Part shown: positions 40,965 through 52,900 of the stretch, piece by piece | Layout: each line of letters starts with the position of its first letter | Numbering within the stretch: position 1 is the stretch's first letter | Origin: Sabellastarte sp. h YS-2021 | Lineage: Eukaryota; Annelida; Polychaeta; Sabellida; Sabellidae | Length of the DNA: 64,000 nucleotides | Direction: 5' to 3' | Assembly: GCA_964017235.1 (NCBI GenBank) | Contig: OZ024938.1 | Span: forward strand, 4,641,454 to 4,705,453 | Position numbers and translations under genes: made by a program | Notes under the pieces: generated by a model | Told to the model about the DNA's origin: nothing | Database searches by the model: none | The model's input: the letters and a program-made list of their open reading frames with translations, nothing else

Positions 40965-43900
40965 GTAAATGTAGCCCAGTAGCCGTCTAAATTCATTGGT
41001 GACCCCAGCCCCCAGCTTGCCAGTTTTTTGTGCCGGTTACAGAGACTTACTGTTTACAGCGAGTTACCGGTTATGGAGTCTTGGTACCGGACAGAGTTGC
41101 CTAATGTAAATTTGGTTACAGAGAATTCTTAGACCGGTCAGTGGTCTTGGTGATATGACAGGGATATGACAGTGTCCCAAGCTACTGCCAGGCAACCTTC
41201 CCTTATCACACCTCTCAACAACCTGTTATCGGTGCTGGACTTGACTGGAGAGATAATAAATTTTGTCATCATGTCCGGCCAGGGGTCAGACATCTCACAA
41301 ATGACAATTGCTCTGTAAATGCTACACCTTGCAGGCTGCTGGCCCGGGGCGAAGAGTCTATTAATGTGAAAAGTTGTGTCCGCCCCACCGGACCGCAATA
41401 AGAGCAGGGAGACTGTTAACCGGGATCATTGTCACCAGACCGGACCAGTGTCCGGAGGGACAGAAAATGTTTGTCAGAATACCAAATGTCCCAAATGTGG
41501 CACACTATCTGCCTATAGGATCCAGACTAAGCCCTTTTTGGGAACGTAGGAAGCCTTGGGGCTGGACCCTAGGTAGTACAACTGTTGAAGGAGGGATACC
41601 TATGTCCATATACCTATACAAGAACAATCCAGGAAATGACTGAGATTTCACATCCAAGGTCGGGCATACCAGTTCAAGGCCCTGCCATTCGGTTTGTCCA
41701 CAGCAGGTGAAATTGATGGCCATACACAAGGATTTAAGAAGCCACCAGTACCTAGACGACTGGTTGGTGAGAGCCAGATCCCACCAGGCTTGTCTCCAAC
41801 ATACACAGGAACTAGTAAATAATGTGTCAGCAACTGGGTTGGCTGATGAACTTAGAGAAATCAGAGCTGGAGCCCAAACAAGACTTCGATTTTGTAGGCT
41901 ACCAGTTTGTCTTCGGGTCTGATCGGTTCCGACCGACTCTGGACTGGTGACAGAGCCTTCAAGAGACTGTTAAAACTGCTATCCCTACCGGCTTGCCCGG
42001 TCCGGGAATTCATGTCCTTGATAGGTTACTAACATCTACAGAAAAGCATGTTAATCTAGGCAGACTTCATATGAGACCCATACAGTGGCATCTCAAAAAC
42101 AACTGGAGGGTACCAGAATCACTGGAAAAGGTGATCCAAGTCCCCAGGTCCCTGCACCCCCATTTACAATGGTGGCTGAAGGAAGACGATGCACTTACAG
42201 GCCAACCATTACACCCAATAAAACATGCTCTGCAAATATTTACAGACGCATCAATAGAGGGGTGGGGCGCTCACTTAGATGAGCACTTTGCAAGAGCAAC
42301 CTGGTCCCCTCCGGGAAGCAAGTTGTATATAACTATCTAGAACTTTAAGCAGTTTTTCTGACTTTAAGAGTTCTAAGACTTTTGCTCAAACAAGATAGTA
42401 CTTGTAGCAACTGACAACACCACAGTAGTGTCATACATAAAGGAAGGAGGAATATGGTTGGGCCCACTTTGTGCCCTACTATGGAGAATCCTGACCTGGT
42501 GTACCAGGAAACAAGTGACTCTAAAGCACGACACATTCCAGGACGGCCTAATGTGGTAGCAGACAGGCTGTCCAGCCTAGGCCAGACCATCCAAACAGTG
42601 GTTTCTCCTTCCAGAGGTCTTCCACTCTATGCAGTAGGTGGCACCGGCCCAAAATAGACTTATTTGCCACGAGGTTCAACAACAAGTCACCTGTTTTGTG
42701 TCACCGGTACCGGATCCCCTGGCCACAGCAGTGGATGTGTTCAGTCGGCCATGGTAGGATCTAAAAGGATACACCTTCTCACCATCAGCCATATTGGGCA
42801 AAGTGGTGGAGAAGTTGCAAGACTCCCCATGTAAGAGAATCATTCTGATTGCTCCGGGGTGGCCCAACATGCCTTGGTTTTGGGATCTAGTGGCCATGTC
42901 CAGCCACATCCCGCTGAGCCTGCCCAATCTGCCCAGCCTGTTCACAGCCATTCGATCAGATCCCTCACAGAAATCTGACAAATCTTAATCTCCATGCAGG
43001 GCTCCTAGAGCCTCAGCAATCGAGGAGCAGGACTTGTCTGAGGCAGTGGCAGCAAGAATTGAGGCTCCTCAAAGGGGGGTCAATCAGATCAGTCTATGAG
43101 GCAAATGGGTCATTTTTACCAAGTGATGTATCATTCATCAGGTGGATTTCGGGCACCACCTGTAAAGTCAGTTGCTGACTTCCTTAGGTACCTGCTTCAG
43201 GACAGGAAGTTGCAGCCCAGTCCCATTGATGGTTACAGGTCAGCCATTGCTGATAGTCTGGAAAATTTGCCCATCAATGTTAGTAAGGCTGAAAATCTCA
43301 CTCGTCCCCTGGATACCTTCCACTGAGACAGACCCAAAGGCCGGAGGGGAACCCCCTCCTGGAACCTCTCCCTGGTTTTTGCACCAGCTGACAAGGTTCA
43401 TTTTGAACCAATTATAGGCCTTCTTGAAGTATTTGACCTTCAAGGCAGTTTTCCTCTTGGCCCTGGGTTCGGGCAAGCGTAGAAGTGAGATACATGCTGG
43501 CAAACAGCCCAGCACCATTGATGGTTATAGGTCACCCATTGTTGATAAACTGGGAAATTCACCCATCAGTAAGGACGGAAATCTCGCTCGTCTCCTGGAT
43601 AGATTCCTCAGAGACAGACCCAAAGGCAGGAGTGGCATACCCTCCTGGAACTTCTTACTGGCCGTGCACCAGCTAAGACTCCATTTGATCCAATTAAGGA
43701 GGCCCCCTTGAAGCATTTGACCTTCAAGACGGTATTCCTCTTGGCCCTTGGGTCGGGCAAGTGCAAAAGTGAGATTCATGCCTAGCAAAACTGATATATT
43801 GGACACCAATCCGATTGGTCAAAGGTGTCCCTGTATCCATCACCCAGCTCTCTATCCTAGAATCAGCTGGCCATAGAGTGTCCAGTGTGGCCCCTTGGGT

Positions 43901-46900
43901 TATAACAGCCCTGGCCCAAACTCTGGATAGATCCCTCAAGTCTGACAGGTCCCTCTGTCCGGTCAGAGCATTGTGCTACTATTTGGACAGGACCTCAGAC
44001 ATCAGGCAGAATAAGGAGGTGATTTTTGTCTCCTTTAAGAAAGGTTTCAACAAAGACAGCTCACCTGCCACTATCCCCTCTTGGATCAAGCGGACTGTGA
44101 TCCTATGTTATGAGCTCTCTGACCAGGAGACCCACTTTTAACATCAGGTTAAACCCCATGATGTCAGGGCCTTTGCTGCTTCTAAGGTCTTCCAGTCGGG
44201 AGTCTCCTTAGATCCAATCTTGTCAGCCCGCCACTGAAGTCACAATACCTTCACACAGTTCTATATGAAGGGCGGGGCTTGGGCTGATTCAGAGCTTTAC
44301 CATTGGGCTAGGTAGTGGCTGCTCAGCAGATCCACAAGTGGCCCTTAGATTGAGGAGATTTGTATATGTGCATACAGTTCTTCATGTACATAAGAATTAA
44401 GTGTGGCGTGCTTCCTTCGGGAGGTTTATTTGCATTCTGGGACTGAACTCATCCCTCTCTTCCCCTACCTCAGAGCAGGTCTGCAAAAAGGGGGGGGGGG
44501 GGGGGGGGGGAGGGCGACGGCGGTATAGCCCCGGGTAACCGGCTGCTGGCAACCGACCATGGCCTTGCAGGGTTTCCTGACCTTAAAGTCAACCCAGGCC
44601 TGGACCTATAGGTCTCCTGACAAAGTCAGCCTAGACCGTAGGTTAAAATTTGCTATTACTTGTGAGTTCACATAAGTCCCTAGTAACTTACCCGCCGACC
44701 AAGCGGTAGTTATTCAGCAATTGTCCATTGGATAGGATGTATTAACGCAATAAAATTGCAAATTTAATAAGTAAACTAAATTTTTATAAGTTAATACCCT
44801 ATCCAATGGACACACAAGACCCTCCCACCGACCCCGCTATCAGCTTACTAGGGGTCTAAGAGGTTTAGACAACGAAAAAGATGCTATGACGTCAGGTTGT
44901 CTAGACAGGAAGGAAGTACGAGGCGCCATCTGGGGAGTGCACAGTACTACGGACCGGCCAGCCGGTGGCAACACAGGACGTCTTTTTCTGGCGTTTGGCG
45001 GGCCGGTCTGCGCCGACCAGATTAGCAATTGTCCATTGGATAGGGTATTAACTTATAAAAATTTAATTTACTTATTAAATTTGCAATTTAATGCTGTTTT
45101 TATTTGTCTTTTTTTTTTTGTAATTTCACTTCTAAACCACATCTTAATGGCTTATTGGCTGGGTGCTACTGGTGTTTTTTATTATTATTATATTTTTTTA
45201 TTATTATTTTACTGTTATCTGGATTCATCAAATAAATAAAAAAATTGCATTTTTTCTCTTTTTTTTGAAGAAATATATATTTTGTCCCTTCCAATAATAG
45301 ACGAATGTCTTTGGTCAGTAGTTGTTTCGACTGTTTCGCCTGTGACACAATATGCAGATGAGTTAAAAAATAGACATAAAGCACGGAAATCTCGTGAGAA
45401 TACCTGAATTCTCGCGTGAATTACTGTTAGCTAGATGTATCAAATAAAATAAACTCACTTTCATGTCTTTCTCACCTATTTCTATGAGGAAATATGTACG
45501 TCGTCGCTTCCGATAATAGACGAATTTCTTTGGTCAGTATAGTTGTTTCGACTGTTTCGCCTGTGACACAAAAAGCAGAAGACGAGTTTAAAAATCGACA
45601 ATAAAGCACGAAAATCTCGCGAGAATACACGAAATCTCACGTGAATTACTGTTAGGTGGATATATAAAATAAAATAAACTGCTTTTCTAACCCGTTTCTA
45701 TGAGGAAATATGTACGTCGCCGCTTCCGATAATAGACGAATTTCTTCAGTCCGTTTCGAGTGTTTCGCCTGGTAGCGACAGCACAGACGCGTTGGTGAGT
45801 TCGTTTTGCGACAACTCGCCCCAGAGTGTGTACAAACTCGCGAAATCGCGCTCGAGAGCGAACACTGATCTAGGTGTCTTCTGCACTTGAAAATAAAGAG
45901 GAAACCAGAGTGTGGGAGGCGATTGTCAACCAATGTTTATGCAGTACTTTGCTCCATCCTCTCAATGACCAATATACTGGTATGACATGAAATTATGCAA
46001 TGTATTAACAAGGCCTGTACATATTGACATTTGAATATGAACTTGATTTGCATTTCAATCCATGGACCAGTTGAAAAGTGTGTTTAAACAAATAAATCAA
46101 TCCACAAACATGCAGCTGACTATGTGCCTTGTGTGTATCTACACAGACAACACAAGCAATGGAGTCTCAGGGAGGAGAAGACGACGCGGAAGATGAAGAC
46201 GACAGCGACTCACTGGAAATGTTACCCTGGTGTACCGTGCCCCTACCCACCAGGTAAATACAGGTCATTTGACAGGTAAACACGAGCCAATACTTAATAC
46301 AGGTAAATATATGTCACTACAGGTAAATACTAAATTTATTCCATAAAAAAATATTGGTGAATTAGTGGTGTCATCAGTAGTGGTGATATTGTACATTCAC
46401 CGGTAATGAAATAAATGGATGATAATCGAGGATTAATGATCATCCGCGATGCATCTTATAATAACCATAAACCATAGCTAACTTTTGAAGTGATTTAATA
46501 AAAATATGAGGAAATATTCTAATAATTTTTACCCCACAGCCCTTAAGGGCTGTCGGGGTATTGTTTTCACCCATGGTGTCCGGATGGGTGGGGGAAAAAA
46601 TTTGGCCGGGCTGTTTCTCAGAAACCGTAAGGTGTAGGAAGTTGATACATGGTAGGGACATTGGTTAGGGGATGTAGGTGTGCAACGTCATGGTGTGACC
46701 TTGATTTGACCTTGTCACAGTGACCTTAAGTTTGAAAATCTTGTGTGGGCTATATCTCAGAAACTGTAAGGTGTAGGAAGTTGATACTTGGTAGGGACAT
46801 TGGTTAGGGGGTGTAGGTGTGAAAAGTCATGGTATAACCTTGATTTGACCTTTGACCTTGCCGTAGTGACCTTGACCTATAAAATTTTGTCCGGGCTATA

Positions 46901-49900
46901 TCTCAGAAACCCTATTTAACAAGCCAACAGACACTCACTTGTATCTTGAATATAGCTCAGCCCACCCACACAGTGTCTTAACCAAAGGACCGTATGGGCA
47001 ATACCTTAGACTGAGGAGAATCTGTACCTTAGTCTGTGATTTTGAAGCTAATGCCAAAAAACTCACAGGATATTACCTTAAAAGAGGTTATCCCTTCCCC
47101 AGCCTTAAGAGACATTACTTGAGGGCGAGGAAATATTCACAGGATGAACTTCTGGACACAGTCCCTAAACCTGGTTATGACATTGGTTAGGTGGGGTTAT
47201 ATCTCGTAAACTGTAAGGTGTAGGAAGTTGATACTTACTAGGGACATTGGTTGGGGGTGCAGGTGTGCAATGTCATGATGTGACCTTGATTTGAACTTTG
47301 ACCTTGCCATGGCGACCTTGACCTATAAAATCTTGTCTGGGCTATATCTCGGAAACTGTAAGGTGTAGGAAGTTGATACTTCAACTATGTAGGGACATTG
47401 GTTAGGGGGTGTAGGTGTGCACCGTCATGGTGTGACCTTGATTTGACGTTGCTGTAGTGACCTTGACCTATAAATTCTTGTTGGGGCTATATCTCGGAAA
47501 GCGTAAGGTGTAGGAAGTTGATCCTTGGTAGGGACATTGGTTAGGGGTTGTAGGTGTGCAATGTCATGGTGTGACCTTGATTTGACCTTGCCGTTGTGAC
47601 AATGACTTTAAAATTTTGTCCAGACAATATCTCTGAAAGGAAGTAGGATGTTGACAGTTGGTAGGGGCATTGCTTAGGGGTTGTAAGTGTGCATCATAAT
47701 TTTCAGTTTACTGATTAATGCTGCCATCCTGCTGTTGAATTGTCTTGTTTTAATACTTTATCTTTACCTACATTTTCTTTCTCTTAGATGTTATTTTCTC
47801 TACTTAAACATCATTTTGACCTTAATATAACTGACACTGCTCTGAAATTATCCCGATGTATGTACTGTTTCACTACTTCTATATCTCATGGTTTTGAAAA
47901 CTATTTCCCCAGACTGTGGGGTACGGGCATCTCTGATGCTGTTTTACTTTGATGCAGTTATAGGTAAATTAGAGGTAAATGCATGTCAGTAGACTTAAAT
48001 CCACATCACAAAGGTGAATGTGTTCAACCCTCCAGTTGCTCAGTGATTACCTCCGACAAGGACGGCAAGGCAGTGTAAAATTCACCATTCACATAATGCT
48101 GTCACCTGGATGTATGTTTTCCATGTTTCAGGAAGCCATTAGCCGATATGGATACCCGTATTGTGGCGCGTTTGTTTTTCGTGAGCGTGCCAGAAACCGT
48201 CAGTAACGAGATGATGGAAAACGCCTTCAGTCGCTTTGGTAACCTCATCAAGTGCCGCTTTCAGGCGGGTAAGTGTAGATAAACTCCTCAGCAAGTAATA
48301 CTTGTGTACTTGTTAATTAAAGATGAATTGATTTCAAAAAAGGGAAAACACTAATCTTTTGTTGTTGGATATCATTTTCATTGCGTTAATACATCTTACC
48401 TACCAGACGATAGCTATATGCCGGCGCCAGCCGGTCCCGCCAAACGAAAGAAAAAGACGTCTTGGGTTTCACCCCCGGCAGGACCGGTACACTACACCCC
48501 ACTCGCCAGGTGGCCTAGTTCCTGCCTCACTCGCCAGAGGGACGTGACGTCATAGCATCTTTTTCGTTTGGCGCGATTTTTAAAGTTGTGGATTTTTATC
48601 TGTGAACTTTTTAGTTTTATAATTGTGTTATATCTGTTTAATTTGTGTCGGAAGTGTTGCCATTAGTTAACTGTTCTATCATGGCATCTCCAGGACAGAA
48701 AAAGGGTGCCTGTGGCCATATTATGGCTTCATTTGACAAACGTAGTAGGTGTGCGCGTTGTCGCGAGAAAGGACAGGGTGATGACCCTTGTGTTCAAAAT
48801 CTGCAGTGTGACTTTTGCAGTGTCCTTACCCCGGAGCAAGTGCTCAAGTTAAGTACTCCTACCTATAAACTCAGAAAGGAAAAGGCTAAAGCAAAGGAAG
48901 TGTTAGTCGATCCGTCTTCTGTGGTAGTGCTTGATACCCAGCCAGAACAAGAACCTGCTGTATCTGTTTCTTCTGCTCCGGATTTGTCCCTTCCTGTGCC
49001 TCAGTTTAAGAAAGATCTTCAGGAACTGGACGAAAAGTGGGCCACTCGTATGGCCAGGCTTGAGGCACTTATCACTTTAGGACATCGCTCCTCACCTTCT
49101 GTACAAAATCCAACATTTTCTCCGGTCAAAGTACCGGTCTCTCATGCTGCTCCAGCAGGTGCTCTTTCCCAGACACCCTTTTTTGTCTCTACTTCGGCTT
49201 CTTCCGGCCCAGCCGGTCCGGCTGTTGGCCCGGATAAGCCTAGAGATCAGGATTTTTCCTTTGCTGACAGACAATCTCCACTTCAAAACCTCTACCCGGA
49301 AGCAGAACCTATGTTTAAACACCCTGCTCCGGTGGCTACTGTGTCGTCAGCTGCTATGTCTGCTTCCTCTCAATCTGCATTTCAACAACCTTCTTCCGGC
49401 TCCGGGCCGGTCACCTTCCGCGATGTCAATCCTCAGGAAACATTTGAAGAGGGTGAGTTATCTGACGCAGAGGAATCCCCAGACTTAGAAACCTCAGACC
49501 CGGACCGGGTCCTCAGTGAAGATCAAAATTACCGCGAGACTGTGAGAGGCGTCCGCGCGTTCATGGGATGGACACACATTCCTGACCTGGAGTTTTCTCC
49601 TCAATCCCGCACTGATAATCCTTGGGCAGGTCACCGTTCTCAGCCTGTGGGCAAGATTTCTGTGGATCTTCCACCGGAAGATTGGTTGTGCCGAAAACTA
49701 GAAACTCTAAACCTTGTACTGATAGAAGGATATCCTTCAAAATCTAGTGATCCAGGTGGCCTGCATGTGGACCAATTCCTCAGACCCCCCAAATCCCAGA
49801 GCAGATGGTATGGGATACACCCGGCGGAGCCTACAGATCCAACTAGGCCGGGTAAATCAGTGAATTCTTGGCCAAATGATGCGGCGAAGATCAATAGTTC

Positions 49901-52900
49901 ATTCCCCAGGATTTCAACCATATCTTCTGCATCTCCTCAGCCTCCATCCCGCCCACTATCACAAGACACTATGCGTAAGTGGGAGAAAGCAGCAAAAGAG
50001 TCTTCATATATTTGCAACCAGTCAGCGGGGTTTAATCGCTGTATTACCAAAATACAGGATGCCTTCCAAGAACAATTGCATATTTTACAAAGTGAACTTA
50101 AGAAAGGCAAGTCTTCTGTCAAAGCTCAAGGTGCATTGGATGAACTTTTGTATTTATCCTCATTTAACCAGAATGTCAGTTTCGCCATGGGTAAATCTCT
50201 ACAACATTTGGCAGACTTTACATTTGTGCAGATGGCAAATTTGACCCTACTCCGTAGGGATTCATACTTGGAAGCTGTGAAACCGGGGATTAAACCAGAT
50301 ACTTTCAATTCCTTGAGAAATTGCCCCCTGAATGGATATGGGTTATTTCCAGATGCTGCTATTAGAAAAGCTGAGGATGAAATAAACCAATTAGAAGCTT
50401 CCCGACGTACTTCCCAGCCCGGCCCGGGCCGCGGGGGGTTCGCCGGTAGAGGCAGAAAACAGAGATACCAACCCTACAGTACTGGTTGGAAACCTCAAGA
50501 CACTGCTAAAACAACTTCTCAAGCTGGAAAGGAACTACCAGCTTGGAAAGCGTTTGGTTCCCGCAATAGAGGCCGGGGCAGAGGCCGGGGTGGTCAACCC
50601 GGACGTGGTACCAAGATGGCTCATGAGAAGACACAGTATAAATGACAATTACTGCAAGTCAAGTCCGGTGCCGGTGGCCCGGCCAGTCAGTTCTGTGAAA
50701 AGTGTAGTAACAAGAAACTCTTTTGTATCTGTTCCAACAAATGTTTCTTATCATGTTGTATGTCGTGTACCTACTGTAACAAGGTGGCAGTCACAAAAGA
50801 AAGACGTAAGGCCAAAATCAAAGATCAAAAGTCAAATAAAGTGTGTGAAAAGTGCTTCTTTTGTCGGTCACTTTGTTTCTGCTCCAAATGTTCCAAATGT
50901 CCCCAATGTTGCAAGTGTCCAACCAGTGGGGGGACGTCTTCAGAGTTTTTGGGAAATATGGGCTCACAAGGGTGCAAACCCAAAAGTAGTGTCCATATTA
51001 AAGGAGGGTTATGTTCTTCCCTTCAAAGTAAGAGCTCCCTTAGTAAGGGATCCCCTGATAGTAAGTGGCTATGCAAACCCCATCAGAGACTCCCACTTGC
51101 AAGCAGCTGTACAAGCTCTGATCGAGAAAAAGGCAGTAGAGAGGGTCAGGGTTCAAACCTCACTAGCCTTTTTCAACAGACTGTTCATTGTCCCAAAGCC
51201 TAACCACAAGTGGCGGCCAATCTTGGATCTCAGTACTCTAAATCAGTTTTTATGCGTAAAAACATTCAAAATGGAGACTCCAGAGACAATCCGGACCTCT
51301 CTACAACAAGAGGAGTGGGTGACATCGCTAGACTTCAGCGACGCCTACTTCCACATCCCAATTCACTACACATCCCGAAAATTCCTCAGGTTCCATTTTC
51401 AGAACCAGTCGTACCAGTTTCGGGCACTTCCCTTTGGCCTGTCAACAGCTCCCATGGAGTTCACTGGTGTGGTCAAAGAGGTCAAGTTAATGGCTCAGTC
51501 ACAGGGTATAAGAATCCACCAGTACCTAGACGACTGGTTGATTCGAGCCCCTACCAAAGAATCTTGCCACCAGGGAACCCAGTCCCTCCTAGCCCTTTGC
51601 CAGGAGTTGGGCTGGATGGTAAACATGCAAAAATCAGAACTGGAACCCCAACAAGTCTTCGACTTCGTAGGCTACCAGTACGACCTACTCAACGGAGTAG
51701 TCAGGCCTACTCAAAACCGTTGGGAAGCCCTTCAACAAAAAATAACAGTGCTTTTACAGAACAGATCTTGCCGAGTGAGAACTTTCATGTCTCTTATAGG
51801 TCTTCTCACTGCGACAGAAAAACAGGTGACCCTAGGCAGACTGCACATGAGACCTATTCAGTGGCACCTCAAGAAACACTGGAGAGTCCCAGAATCTCTG
51901 GAAAAGGAGATCCCAATTCGGAGGTCTCTCCATCAGTACCTGCAGTGGTGGACCCAAGAGGAAAATGTCCTGAAGGGTCAGCCCTTACACCCCCTGCGAC
52001 ACGCAGTTCAAATCTTTACAGACGCCTCAAAAGAAGGCTGGGGTGCTCACTTAGGCGACTTCACAGCAAGCGGTACTTGGTCAGTGCCCGAAAGCAAGTT
52101 GCACATAAACTTCTTAGAACTAAAAGCCGTGTTGTTAGCACTAAAAAGATTCCAACATTTAGTGCAAGGAAAGGTCGTCCTGATTGCCACAGACAACACT
52201 ACGGTTGTGGCATACATCAACAAGGAAGGAGGTATGAGGTCAGGCTCACTCTGTGCCCTTCTTTGGCGGCTCCTATGTTGGTGCAGCCTCAATCAAATAG
52301 TACTGAAGGCCAGACACATTCCAGGCCGTCTGAATGTAATTGCAGACAAATTGTCTCGCCAAAGGCAGGTCATTCAGACGGAGTGGTCCCTCCATCAAGA
52401 GACCTTCGACCTCCTTTGTCAAACCTGGCATTATCCCCGAGTGGACATGTTTGCAACAAGGTACAACTGCAAGCTAGTTCAATTTGTGTCCCCAATTCCA
52501 GACCCAAAGGCCTGGTCAGTGGATGCTCTGACATTATCCTGGGAGGACCTGGACATGTACCTCTTCCCCCCAGTGTCTCTGATGGGGAAGGTGGTCAGCA
52601 AGCTGTCAGATCACTGGTATCGCAGAGCAATCCTGATTGCCCCGGGATGGCCCAACATGCCTTGGTTTTGGGACCTAGTGGAACTATCTGCGAGGGTTCC
52701 TCTTTGTCTTCCACACCACCCAGATCTAGTGACCCAACCTTTCAACAAGGCACGTCACAGGGATCTGACAAACCTAAATCTCCATGCCTGGCTCCTAGAG
52801 CCCAGACAATCAAGGAACAGGGGTTCTCTAGCCCAGTGGCGTCAAGAATTGAGGCGCCTCAAAGACGTTCAACCAGAACAGTCTACGAAGCGAAGTGGGC

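Larger units (their letters stand above)
38986..45092 (+). mobile_element. DIRS-like YR retrotransposon D (decayed)
   Basis: Complete termini of the second DIRS family, with left ITR, internal complementary region and right ITR all present. Ends are TTTTATTGCGTTAATAC on the left and AATTTGCAATTTAAT on the right. The interior is full of stops, frameshifts, deletions and tandem duplications. Only relics of gag, RT/RNase H, the methyltransferase-like region and YR can be recognised. Intron insertion in the sense direction relative to RBM45. Confidence 0.88.

Noticed and set aside
40672-40968. Overlapping plus-strand ORFs of 96 and 98 codons
   Set aside because: They translate the 60-bp tandem repeat and the poly-A run in DIRS D in different frames.
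46939-47190. Independent small gene of about 83 codons
   Set aside because: The sequence is the post-RT region of a Penelope-like element, without start context and with both borders in a minisatellite.
50642-50697. Termination-reinitiation at ATGA (ATG overlapping the DIRS C gag stop)
   Set aside because: The frame opened by this ATG stops after about 18 codons in C and 5 in E, so it cannot explain conservation of the site or give RT.
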